Shown piece by piece: positions 46,712 through 58,540 of a stretch of DNA of 64,000 bases (within the stretch, counting starts at the first letter, position 1; each line of letters begins with the position of its first letter). Source of the DNA: Apiotrichum sp. Y4204. Its lineage: Eukaryota > Basidiomycota > Tremellomycetes > Trichosporonales > Trichosporonaceae. A model generated the notes under the pieces. The model did not search any database and was not told the origin of the DNA. It worked only from the letters and a program-made list of their open reading frames with translations. The stretch lies in assembly GCA_025531455.1 (NCBI GenBank), contig JAMYHL010000002.1, positions 744,001 to 808,000 on the forward strand. The letters are read 5' to 3'. The translations under genes and the position numbers were made by a program.

Positions 46712-49383
46712 ATGATTCTAACCGCGGTCTCGAGGGCCGTATTTTCGCGACTACCCCTGCGACAATGGCGGCACCGCGCATTCATTCCGGGCACCTTGGG
46801 GTATCTGGACGTTCGGTGCAAGTCGGACGCGACGCGAAGGACACCCGCCGTTTCCGTCGAGGATGGTCGACCTGCCGGAGAACGGATTGACATCCGCGGG
46901 GAGATGCAACGCGAGGTTTCCGCCTGGCCTGAATCAGCGCCGACAGTGCCGACGGAGACGGGGCAGAAACCACCCCGGCGACGCTCTAAACGATCTTGCA
47001 AACCAGCCCAGGCGTCCACGGCCCATTATTCCCAGGCGGAGACCTCAAGTACCGAGCCTGCTCCGCCCCAGCTCCGGCCGTACCAGAGCGAAGCGATTAC
47101 CGCGTGTCTCGAAGCGCTCGGGCGTGGACGGCGGCGAATTGGCGTTTCCTCGCCAACGGGGAGCGGGAAGACCACAGTGTTCATGAACCTGATCCCGCAG
47201 ATCGAGTTTGAGGGACGGAAGCAGGTGCTCGTCCTTGTTGGTAGCGTTGAGCTCGCCTCGCAGGCCGAGGCAGCTGCGAAGCGGATTCTCGGGGACGGAT
47301 ACACTGTGGAGGTGGAGCAGGGAACACGCGTTGCGAGCGGCAAAGCTGACGTGTGAGTGGGGAATCTGAAGATATCTGACAGCAGGACGATCGCGACGTA
47401 TCAGACTCTCAACAACGCCCAGCGGTTGGCAAAATTCAACCCCGACAACTTCAGACTGGTCATTGTAGACGAGGCACATCATGCTGCGGCTCTCTCGTGA
47501 GGTTGTGTGAGGTTTCTGCTGATATCAGGTATCTTCGCCTGCTGCACTATTTCAACGACCAGGTACAACTTCCTCTATCTACTGGGCCATTCTCAACGTG
47601 AGTTGGCGGAGCTCAAGCTGAACTCACCTGACTCCAGATTTGACCACGGAAACCGTGTTCCTGTTATCGGGTTCAGCGCGACATTTACGCGCCACGACCA
47701 GCTCGCGCTCAGCGCTGCGTTCGAGGAGATCGTATTCCACCGCGATGTCAGGCACATGCTCCAGGAGGGCTGGTGAGTTGTTCCAGGCAAGATGATACTA
47801 ATTCCAGGTTGTCTCCCGTCATTTCTACAGCTGTGTATGCTACGCTCCACCTTGAAAACGTCGGCCTCACTCAGAAAGGCGACTACAACACAATCGCGCT
47901 GGCGCACAGTGTGAACACCCCCGAGACAAACAGTCTGATCGTCCGCACCTATCTGCACCAAGCCTGTGAGTTGATCTTCACAGCCCTTCTAACTCTCAGC
48001 CGATCGTCGGTCGACGCTCGTGTTTGCCGTGAATTTGAAACATGTCGCCGCGCTGGTCTCCGAGTTTCGGAATGCAGGCGTCGATGCGCGCTCGATTTCC
48101 GCGCACACAATGCCGCGTGAGCGGAAGGAAACGATTGCGCAGTTCGCGGCCGGAAAGTTCCCCGTCCTCATCAACTGCGAGGTGCTCACTGAAGGCACAG
48201 ACATTCCACAGGTGAGATGGATAAATGATTTCCATCTGACCTCAGATCGACTGCATCATCCTCGCACGGCCGACGAAGAGCAAGAATCTGTTGGCGCAGA
48301 TGGTCGGCCGCGGACTGCGTCTCTCGCCCGAGAGCGGCAAGACGAACTGCTACCTTCTGGATATTGCAGACAACATTACACGCGCGAGCGGCATGATGGT
48401 TGCCCCAACGCTGTTTGGCCTCAGTGCTGAGCACGGCACCTCTGCGGAGCGTGACACTACCAAGCCAGCTGAAGACCGATATGCTGCAAAACAGCCTGCC
48501 GACGAGGCGCCGTCCGCGACGATCCGCAAAGTCACGCTCGTGCATAGCACGGATCCGTTTGGACTGGAGCCTGCGGAGAGGGCCCCCATCCTCGCCAAAA
48601 TGACACCAAATGCCTGGGTAAGTGTGGAGAAAGTCCGGCGCTAACACCAGGTGTCGGTCGGGAACGGGCGATATATCCTCGACTTGGCCGGTGAGTGATG
48701 ATCACGTCGTGACGGTGCCTGTACTGACCTACAGGACGAAGTTTCCTGACAGTCGCACCCGAGAGCGTCTCTCAAGAAGGCGTCGTGGAATCGGGCACAG
48801 AGCTGTGGAGTGTAAGCTACACCCAGCGGCTCCCGGACGACGTACCCCAGGCCTCTTCGCTGTACCGCCGGCGCGTGGAGATCGGCAGAGCGGAGAGTCT
48901 AGAGCGCGCTCTTGCGACCGGCGACAAGTTCGCAGAGACTACCGTCGGATACACCCATTCCCAGCAGCTGTGAGTGAGCGACGTTGCGTCCCATCTGACC
49001 CCAGACTGCGGCGCAATGCAGCGTGGCGCTCGCGCCCCGCGTCGGACAAGCAGATTGACATGCTTCTCTCCATGAAAGGCATCTCTGCTGAGCGGGACGA
49101 TGCGCGGCAGGAGATCCGAATTTTTGGGCGTACGATCCCTCGTGACAAGCTCACAAAAGGACAGGTGTCGGCCTTCGTGTACGTTGCGTCGGGGAGATGA
49201 GAGCTGATTTCAGAACGGGCGCGCGACATGGCGCAGTAGCAAGTCTCCTGATGGGTTTGAAGACCCCATGCTGACGGACAGGCACAATTCAAGAAGCAAG
49301 AGGCGGTTCTCATGCGCGAAGAAGCCAAAAGACAACGGCAGCTGGAGAAGGATTCCCGCAACCTCCCTCTACCTGGCGTCTAG
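46712..49383 (+). CDS. IRC3: Mitochondrial DEAD/H-box helicase, IRC3 type
   Basis: Superfamily 2 helicase; yeast Irc3 maintains mitochondrial DNA. Twelve exons (46712-47352, 47386-47496, 47529-47597, 47638-47772, 47808-47965, 48000-48211, 48246-48617, 48651-48690, 48735-48969, 49005-49178, 49214-49235, 49282-49383) give 756 residues. The N-terminus is basic, free of acidic residues and looks like a mitochondrial presequence. Motifs in order: Q-like LRPYQSEAI, Walker A SSPTGSGKTT (K153), DEAH in VIVDEAHH, motif III in IGFSATFTRHD, motif V in NCEVLTEGTDIPQ and motif VI in AQMVGRGLRL. The last three exons are inferred from splice signals and frame; reading on without splicing exon 10 would stop at 49200 and lose the basic coiled-coil-like tail. 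The 22-nt exon 11 is unusual. Confidence 0.88.
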
Positions 49384-49471
49384 ATACAATAGAACAGAAC
49401 TATCAAGTCATCCCGCATTTCCTCACTCCAATGAATACTAGCATGCATAATCTCCCTGCGAGATACCACGT

Positions 49472-52138
49472 CTACGAGCTCTTGAGGGACACCTCGGAGA
49501 GCACACGGAATGCCTCCTTGTACGCGTCAAGCAGCGCCTTGACGCGGGTCCGCTCAGTCACGAGCGCCTCGTCCTCATGCAGCAGCTCGCCAAACAGCTC
49601 AGGCTTGTACAGCTGTGTGACGAGTCGCTGCTGAACGGCGTCGCGCGAAAAGTTGACCAGAAGGTGCATGATCGACTTGGGGACGAGGTCCTCGATCGTC
49701 TGGCGCACAATCGCAAAGTATGACGCAATCAGCGAACGGATGAGGTTGGTCTCCATCTCCTCCTTCCGCGACAGGACAACGCCACCGTCGGAGCCCTCCA
49801 GGTGCTTGCCGAGGGACTTCATGTCGTATGCTGCGGAAGGCTGGTCGAGGCTTCCGGAAGCGCCACCCGTCCGCCGACCCGAGCCAAGGTCGGGAAGAAT
49901 GTCGCTCGTACGGTAAGATGGCGTGCCAATCGCTTGCGGAACGCGGCGCTGGCCACCGGGACCAACGGACGGCTGAGGACCACCCTGCGGCCCACCAAAG
50001 AAGTAGTTAAGGAAAGTCTCCTTGGCATTCTGCGGCGATCCGCCCAGAACAGGTGTGGACGACTGTTGCGGGGCGGCAGAAGCGCTTGCGTTCGAGTTGG
50101 CACGGTTGTGTCCATTACGTGCGAGGAGCTTGCTGGTCGCCGTGCGGTCACGGATGTCGGGGACAGATGCGGACGCGGCAGGGTGGAGCTGATGATTGAC
50201 GGGGTAGCCGCCATTGAGAGCTGCCGGTGCCGAAGCATCGGACACGGACTCGTCGTCCTCAATGTCCTCGTCTAGGGAGGGAGCCCTCGGTGGCGGTGGG
50301 GGGTTGGAGCCGGCAGCAGCAATTGCTGCCTGTCCAGCCTGGAAGTCGGGGTGGTTGGTGTTGATGTACGCAGCCTGAATCTGAATCAAGCTCGAAACGT
50401 ACTCGGAGGTAGGGCCAAGACGTTCGCGGAGGAGCTCCGACACAACCTCTATGAGCTGAGTGTGGAGAAGCGGGAAGCGCGCCAGCTCGGGGGTCGTGCA
50501 GTTGTGGCAGATCTTCATGAGCTCCTCGTACACGAGCTCAACGCAACGCAACGACGGCGGCTCGAGGAGCTTGATCTGCGGCTTAACGAGCAAGTCAAAG
50601 GCGACCTCTGGCACAAACATCGACGGCCTCGGGCCAGTAGAGTTGCGGATCGCGGTGCGTATGTCCTGGAGGGTAAGGTTGTGCGTGGGGTCGATGGTCT
50701 GCAGCGCATGTCCAAACACGTCGTTGAAGATGTAGTAGATGCGGGCTCCGCCACACAGCTCCTTTGTCGAGATCTCGAGCGAAGTACCTTCAATGGACGA
50801 CACAAAGTCTCGGGCAAACTCGGTCATCAACTTGAGGATCAGAGAACCCTAAACCCCGTCAGCTCCTATTCCTTGACCTTGGATGCCCTACTCACGCGGT
50901 GCTGCTCTCCCAAGAATGTGGCGTCCCCAAACGAGTTGAGCTCCTGTTGAGTCTGTCCCATGAGCGTATTCAGGCGCGCCTTCATGTCCGGCAGCTTTTC
51001 GCGGATGTGGTTCATCAGGACCTGATGTTGTCAGCCCAAGTCACCGATTGGCCGTCTTTTTGAACTCACAGCATTCAGTGTCTTTGCGAGGAACTTTGTA
51101 CCGCAGCGGTGCGAGATGTTGCGGTAAACGGGATGCGTGGTGAAGAATTCCTCCTCCTTACGGCGAGCATCCTCAAGAGGAAGGTCGAGATTGATGTCCT
51201 GCTGCGAGCGGTTGACCACACCAATGAAACCAAGCTTCAGAGGATATGTTCGGCCAGTGAGGATCTCCAGAGCGTTGGTGCCCGCGTCCATAAGGTCGAG
51301 CTTGGTGAGTACACCAAGCGTGCGAAGACCGCGGGGGTCGACGGTGCGTGCGAGCTTGAGCGCATCAGAGTTGGCGAGGTCGACATTTGCCGGGGATACC
51401 GCGAGAATGACGCTGACAATAAGCAAACAATTCGAGGTCCCGTGACGTACGAGTTGGGCTTCGTGATGTAGTCGAGCACGAGATTCTTGATCTGCCTCTC
51501 AATGTCCGTCGGCTGGTCGCCAACCGGAACCTTGGTAAGACCCGGGAGGTCGACAAGGGTCAGGTTAAGAACACCTGGACCGTAGATCTTCAGGTTGATG
51601 GGGAGCTTTGACACGCCCTTGCAAAGTCAGTTCAGCATGTCGCGTGCCTTGGTCCCACAACTGCACCCACCTTGTTCTGACCGGCAACACGGAACGTCTC
51701 CGCCTCAATCTCCCGGCGAACCTCATCAAAGTCGGTGAAGCGGCGGTTGATGTGAAGGAACTCGGCATAGTCGATTCCAGTTGTTCCGCCCATCTTCCGG
51801 CTTCCGCTCGAGCCACTGCCGCCAAGGTCGGGGAGGTAACCGTCGTCAGAGTGATTGGGCGAGTTGCGGCGCGAGCTGCCACGGCGCTTTTCGTTGGACG
51901 AAAGGCTCTGCCCGCTCTGCCCGTCGGTGTGGATAAGCTGAAGAACTAGCGGGCGACGGGTGACAATGCCCGAGCCGCGAGGAAGGAAGTCATGGCCAAC
52001 GATAGTCTCGAGGACAGACGACTTGCCCGACGACTGCGATCCCACGACAACGATCTGAGGAAGGTCGACCGCATCGCCGCCAATGGCGTTGAACGTGTCT
52101 TGGAGCTTGTTGACAAGCGCGATGAGATCGCCGTCCAT
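49472..52138 (-). CDS. DNM1: Dynamin-related GTPase for mitochondrial fission
   Basis: Membrane-constricting GTPase that divides mitochondria and probably peroxisomes. Five exons (52138-51671, 51617-51451, 51412-51070, 51021-50896, 50848-49472) give 826 residues. G1 is GSQSSGKSS (33-41), G3 is [11 protein letters not shown]4 is LTKLD and G5 is VVNRSQQD. The middle region and GED follow; there is no PH domain or Pro-rich tail. A disordered insert with NYFFGG lies before the GED, at the place of insert B. The GED ending [20 protein letters not shown] and [13 protein letters not shown] fits Dnm1 rather than Vps1. A Ser/Gly-rich insertion (about residues 80-115) splits the GTPase domain. The stop lies only 88 bases from that of the convergent IRC3 gene. 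Confidence 0.9.
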
Positions 52139-54146
52139 GCTCGCAAGGGCTGGTGGTGTGGAAGGTGGCGAGGGAGGGGTGGTGTTGAGGTTGAGAAAAC
52201 AAAATGGTGGCGGTAGTGTGGAGTTTTGTGATCAAGATGTGGGAGCAACCAGGGCAACCAAACGTTTGGTCTGGCACGCGGGGGTTGTTGAATCGCGGTT
52301 GCGTGGTGGTGTTGGTGGTTGGTTGTGTGAGCTGTGTCCTCCACACAGGAGCGAGTTTTTGGCTTTTCAGGATTGACGTGTCCTCGTCGGTTGTTGTTTA
52401 AAAAGTATTGTTGTTTGAAAGTATCCTCGCACAAGCGACTATGTGTGTCTGTGGGTGTGGGGGTGTGTTTGGAGAACGCCGGGATGATCAACAACGACGA
52501 GCAGTAATAGACCAGCGATGCAAACAGTCGATCTGGCGACCGCAGCCGGGACTTCGGTGTGATTCTCGGTGGCTGTACTTTCTCCAACTGGTTTTAGGCG
52601 GGGAGCATTCTACGGGCCGCTGGATCGTCGGTTCTCCTCTGCTTCTAGGACAGGGGCGGCTGTAGCGGGGCAACAGTAAAACGGGCAGGCCACGAGGCGG
52701 GGCGAAGGCGGAGCGGGGCGGCGCAAGGAGCAATCGGAGACAACATGCACAGACTTTGATTCTCTTGATTCTCGGCCATTCAGGGTCCTCAGCCCACAGA
52801 ACCCCTTTCGCAATCGTCACCAGGATGAGCTGCGCCGCGCCGGTGCATGTGCGCGGCGCATCGGCATCCCGGCAGAATGACCACATAGTGGGGGCCGCGA
52901 GGGACACCGGCAGCCGCAGCTGGGCTCCCCTTGCTAGCCTTGCTGCTCGGCACAACGATCCGTCATCACAGGATCGTACGCGCGTTCAAGCGCCAAGGGT
53001 CGCGGCCTGATGCGTCTGACACTGAAGCAAGAACTTGTGCGCCTGCTGCGTCCTCGTCCCTTTTTAGGCGCTAGTTCATTCTTCCGTGCCTATGTCCAGA
53101 GCGATCGGCAGCGCGGGGGCGACTGGCGACGCGGTGCGGCGGCGGGCCGGCTGTACGCGGCTGTGTTGAAAAAGGGAAAACGCCCAATCGCCGCGAAGGA
53201 GCCGGTCGAAATGAGTGACGTCACTAGTTCCTATAGGTTTAAATACTGAGCAGCCAGTCTCTGCATCGCTCGCGATCCCTCGTCGACACGATCAATACTT
53301 TCATACCACTGCTCAACAACAGCTCAACGAACAAGTGTTACTGTACAGCAACGCCTTGCTTCCAGAAGTGTCTGACGATACTAAATTCTCAGAAAAGGAT
53401 TTATGGGTTCTACAGCGGTGGAGGTAGTCTTATCTTGATGGCTGACGACAACCTCCACATCGCGGGAACTGTGTGTGAAGCTTCTCCAGCGAGCGGGCTC
53501 TGGCAATCTGGGGTTGTCGCGTCCGTTGGAGATGATGGTTTTGCTTGATATTGACTACGACTACAATTCTCTAAACCATGTTTCGAGCTTCTGAGGTTTG
53601 GGGCTATGAAGTCCTTCCCGACGCGTCGATCGACTGCGCCCCTAGCGCGCATCAGTCACGCCTAGCTCATGGCGCTCCGCCCTCAGAGAATCAAAGGTTA
53701 TCATAGGCAGCATAGGGCCCGGGGCACATACAAGCCGTGGTTGACTGTACTGATCTTCCGATCCTCTGGCATAATACCGTCGCGCCCTCATGTCCTCGCC
53801 ATCGCCGTAAAAGATGGAGTGGTATGAAAGGCGGACACTCTACGAAAAGTGTTGAAAGATCGCTTTTCTTCGATCTTTCTTGTTCGCCATCCTAAACTTC
53901 CTTCTCCTCCATTCATCCTTTCTTTCTTTTCTCACTCCCATTCTCGTCACCTTCAGTGTACATACTTATCGAATTGCATTTACATTGTCTTGCCGACATA
54001 CACCTTTTCCTTGGATCCCCCCTCATCGCCTGTCTTCCCTTCCCAATACAGCAACTCCGTTCCTTTATCCCGTGATCCGACCACTCCGTCTGCAGACGTT
54101 CATCTACTGCTGCTCACTGTCTGCGCCCGGTAGGGCACCTCCAAAC
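52139..54146. other. Intergenic region between divergent genes
   Basis: This spans 2 kb. A TATA-like element (TTTAAATA, 53238-53245) on the plus strand is followed by a CAA-rich stretch typical of fungal 5' leaders, but only short open frames follow. From about 53850 to 54060 the plus strand is strongly CT-rich, the likely leader of the next gene. Confidence 0.45.
53238..53245 (+). promoter_or_regulatory. Orphan TATA-like element
   Basis: TTTAAATA is followed by a leader-like CAA-rich sequence (about 53290-53335). No open frame longer than about 70 codons follows, so a short transcript or decayed gene is possible. Confidence 0.3.
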
Positions 54147-57100
54147 ATGGGGCGGCCTCACAAGGAACATCGAAAACCACCCACAGCTGGGAGCGCCGCT
54201 ACCGCAGGCACAAATGGACGATCTTCAAGCAAACCTGACCCCAGACGGTCAATGGGGAAGAGCTTTTCGGTCCGTTGCACCACTCCACAACCATCCGACC
54301 TTCCCCCAGATGAATTGCTCTCTCCACCCGAGGAGTGGAAGAGGTCGGCGCACAGGGGCAGATCAGGAGATCGATCACGATCGCGAGCAGGCTCCCGCGC
54401 ACAGTCACGAGCTTCTTCCCCAGTCGGCAGACGTGCCGGGACGGGCACGTCACTTCCAGGTACTCAATCGCTCCCTATCCCTCCCTTCTTCGCAGAAAAC
54501 TCTAAAACCAAGGCTCCAAAGCAGCCTCCAGCACCCACTGTGAAACCAGATAATCTCCACCGCCCAAGCTGGATACAGCCTTACCCGTTTATGCGGCCTG
54601 ATGATACCAACGCCATCTACACCGATCAGTGGTTGGCCTGCGCTGATCAAGCCTTCCCTGGTGACATTATGTTCATTGGCAGCCTCCTCCTGACCGAACT
54701 GTGGTTGGCGATGAAAATCCTGCCAGCAGAACTCTACGTGAGTCCATTGTGAATGTCACTCTGACATCTCAGGACAAGCTATGTGTCTTGATCTGTGCTG
54801 TTCTCCGGTCCAAACATGACGATCGTCCCTCAATTATTCCGTTGGAAGTCGCCGAAGGGACAATCGAAGATCTATGGGTAAGTTTTTTGCCAGCCCTTGC
54901 AGTACTCATTTCATTTCAGAGTTTTCTCCGGACAGTTCGTTTTGCTCAACTGGATACCAAATGTCAGCAAGCGAAAGTCCAGATCGTTTCGACAGGGGAG
55001 AGGATTGACAGGGACCTTTCTGATCTACTGGCTCAAGGGTTCTTCAAGAAACATGATTTCGAAGATATGTCTGCTTGTCATCGTATCACCACATTCTCCC
55101 GGCGTACCGAAGACAACCGCAATGGAAATCTCGATTTTTCTATTACAGCCGCTGTTGACTCGATCTCTTGGATGGCTTTCTTCGGTGTACGCGCCGCGAT
55201 CTCCTGCGTCGCGCATGCGCCTTCTGTTAATTGTGAATGCCCTCATCATGTCCGGACCGACCCCTGCGTAGCTCTCAGTTCAGCCGCCTCTGACCAAATT
55301 CCTCTCGATGACACGTTCAACCTTGCGCGTTCGGTTGCTCATGTACTTTTGGAGGAGAGCCTCTTTATGCCAGTCAACTCAAAGGGACTAGGCGTTCTCA
55401 ATAAGCAAGGAATCGAGTTTGTAAACACGCTTGTTCAACAAAGGTCGATTGCTCTATCTTCCCCTACTCTTTCCGTGAATACTGCATCTCGGGAGCTTAA
55501 CGACTCGATTGCGCCGGCCACGCGAACAATGGAACCCCCAAAGAACAGCCCCATCTTATCGCCTTCTGTGGGTCAAGCTGCGAAACACTGAGCTGACCAC
55601 CAGGACCACAAAGGAGACCCTACTCACTACTGGCAAGAAACCAGGCAACTCGGCCCACTGCCTGGCGTTGGATTCGTGTCACGCGCAACTAAGAAATCGA
55701 GGACTGGTGGACCGGCCTTTAAGGCGCGCAAACCACTGCCATCCTTCAAGAGCCCAGCTTTCCGCGATCCGAGTTCAGCAGCCAATAAAGCCGACCCCCA
55801 AGGCATTGGCGTTTCTGACGCGGAGATGTTAGTCAAGACTGCAACCCCGTGTGATGAAGTCAAGCCATCCCTGCCTAAATCTCCATCTGAGGCTCCATCT
55901 CAGTCCGAATCTCTATTGCCATCTGGGCTCCGAGAGGCGGTCATCAAACAACCTCAGAGAAAAGTCAGCACCCTTGGGCCGTCAACATCAACCACGATGA
56001 CCCGTGCATCGCTTAAGAAGAGGCGCGCTCGGCCCAAACTCCCTACCAAAATGCCATCTGGGGATGAAGAGCTGCCTCCTGTTCCACCACTCCCTGGTCA
56101 GCAATCCGAAACCGTCCCAGTCTCCCAGCATCCACCACAAGAGGATGTGGCGCGGCTGACGCCGACAGATACAGTCGCTCCCAAGCCGACGAGTAGTACT
56201 CTGTCCTCTGAGACGAGGAGCAACGAGACCGAGGTCGACAGTGTCACCCCTCAATGCCCCATTGGATCTCGACCCTCTATCAATACGAATCTATTGAGTG
56301 TCCCGCCGGTTCTCCCGCCCCAAGCAGATATCCGATTGAACGAGTCGAAGGCCAGCATCCCCCCTCTTTCAACCGGCAGCTGCAAAGTCACCAAGTCCGC
56401 TCCAATCCCGACTAATGACATTGACCGTTTTGATGACGCTCCAGATTACTCTGTCCAGATCCACTATACCTACCACGTGTTTGAGGGTCAAGAGTTTACG
56501 ACCTCCATGTGTCGTACAGAGTCCTTCACTCAACTACTCGAAGAGTGGAAGGCCTTCTTTGCTTCTAGGACGGAGCATATCGCCGAACGCCTTCTCCTTC
56601 CCCAACAATTTATGTTTATTTGGAACGGTAGACCTCTTCAGTTCTATCAGACGCCCATGACCGTCGGAATGCAGCACCGGGCGGAGGTGGTGGTACTTGA
56701 CGCAATGGATGCTTCCCTTTCCCTTAACGTGAGTGAGATTCAATCTTGAAGCTAACTGCCAGTGTCATAAGGCTGGTTTTAACAATGAGGTCCTGAAAGC
56801 CATCACTTGGTAAGCCCCGTCCCGTTACCGAGGCTGAAACTGTAGCCGCAATCTACTCAGAAGGGAACGTGGTCTTGATTTGTGAGTGAGTATCCAACAT
56901 AAACGACCTGACATTCAGTTCCCCTGATGGCATTCCCCTCTTCCATGTCATTGCAAGGCGCCACGAGGACAATCCTTCTCTGGAAGCTGAGGAAACTCAA
57001 CTGTCAGCCCCTAGTCTTCTTCAGCCCAAGCCCTTGTCCACCTTTGTTCCCTGGCCCCATAAACAAGCCGTCAGCTCCAGAGCAACGTCAAAACCGACCT

Positions 57101-57813
57101 CGGAACGGACTTTCATACTGACCACGGAACCCCCCACCACTCGCCCCTTCTGTTCATACCAGAACGAACTGCGGATGTCTTTATCTGCAGACCCCGTGCC
57201 TACGTGCCGACGCGCTGCAGAGCTCAGATTCAATGCGAGAGAAGCTTTCTCGGAAAAGCGTCTGTTACGACGGACTTCTCCGTCTCCAGGAAGCTCGAGG
57301 CCAGCGTCTTTCGTTGGCGTTCCTCGGGCCACCTCGCCAGTGCCCTTCGACTATTCCAGCTCGGGCCAAGTTTCAAACTCACTCACCGCCGTTGGGCCTT
57401 CTCGACAGTCGATTGGAAAGCTTGGAGATCCACGCGTAGTCTCTCGTCCTCTCGGGACTGTATCGAACAGTGGCGGCAACGAAATTAATCACCAGCCTGG
57501 ACTACGTGCCCTTAATCAGAAGAGCTTTCCGGTTTACGATGCTCAAATCGATCCCAAACTACCTTTCCCCTTGAAGACGCCTACCCAGATCAGTGAGAAT
57601 CAGACGGATTCCCCCAAATCTACCAGAGCCGGTGATGCGCCTCCAACTTTGGCTGCACTAAGCGGCAGCGTTCGAGCCTCGGATGGCAAGAGCACGACTT
57701 TATCGTGCAGCAATCAGACCAGCGGGGAGAAGCTTTTGCCTTGCTCGTCTGCGACGGAATTGGCGGCAGCTCCCGACAATCGTGAGGAAGATCCGGGCTG
57801 TGTAGTCGCTTGA
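54147..57813 (+). CDS. Large orphan protein with possible ubiquitin-like domain
   Basis: Family not recognised. Seven exons (54147-54737, 54773-54877, 54920-55567, 55604-56728, 56763-56809, 56846-56881, 56919-57813) join in frame to 1,148 residues. Residues 1-145 are basic and Ser/Pro/Arg-rich. About 150-350 looks folded and helical (DKLCVLICAVLRSKHDD, FLRTVRFAQLDTKCQQAKVQ) and ends with a Cys/His group, NCECPHHVRTDPC. About 450-725 is disordered, with proline motifs (LPPVPPLPGQ). About 730-815 resembles a SUMO/ubiquitin-like fold: YSVQIHYTYHVFEG, a helix, then FMFIWNGRPLQFYQTPMTVG and EVVVLDAM. A segment FSPDGIPLFHVIARR follows, then a disordered tail. An in-frame ATG at 53880 opens into CT-rich leader sequence, so I prefer 54147. 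The domain call is by pattern only. Confidence 0.65.
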
Positions 57814-58540
57814 GACCTGTTAGAGGGACGTTCTGGGGTAGAAGTTAGAAGTTCGTGGCAGTGAGCGGTGAGGCAAGCCTGAACAACGTCGTTAGTAACG
57901 GTGGCACCCTAGTGGATTGACTTTGCCTTTATGGCACCGAGTAACCTGAACCTATGATACAAGTACCATCGTCGGATAGCACGCACCTCAAACCCAGCAT
58001 GCAAGCGTTCCTTGTTTCTATACCCAAGCGTATATGCGTCGTAAAAGCGTCGGACGTTGTGTCAAGCAACGAGGCCCAGCCTTGGTCTGGCTGGGTAGAC
58101 TCCGCATGTTCTGCAGACTCTGCAGACCATGAATTCATGAATGACTCTGCAGACCATGAATTCATGAGATCATGAATGGTCAAAGCGTCATCTGTGCCTG
58201 GTGTCAACAAGGACTGAGCTGGACGCCACTCTATCTTATTTCCGAAACGCCGCAGATAACCGGGGTGAGCGCGCCTGTCTTTACTTGTTTGTGCAAACAC
58301 GTCTGTGCATTCCCACTCTACCACGCTCGGTCACAAGGGGTCCACATGAAAAACACTTTGGCCTTTCGAAGACAAACACATTCGCACTAGAGCACCGACG
58401 CCGCTGCTGTTCACGATCAAGTGTCCAGGCCACACTCTTCCCATCCGCCTCTCCATCCTTATCCGCATCGCGGCGCAACTCCGAGCGCGCAGGGCACGCA
58501 CGACAATCCCAAACATAGCCCCGCGTAAACATCCGCCGCC
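57814..58540. other. Intergenic region, promoter of shugoshin
   Basis: It holds a 25-bp direct repeat (58116-58167) and otherwise nothing recognised. Confidence 0.5.
58116..58167. repeat. Two exact 25-bp tandem copies
   Basis: Copies at 58116-58140 and 58143-58167 begin GACTCTGCAGACCATGAA and are separated by two bases. Each includes the palindrome TGAATTCA. Confidence 0.95.
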
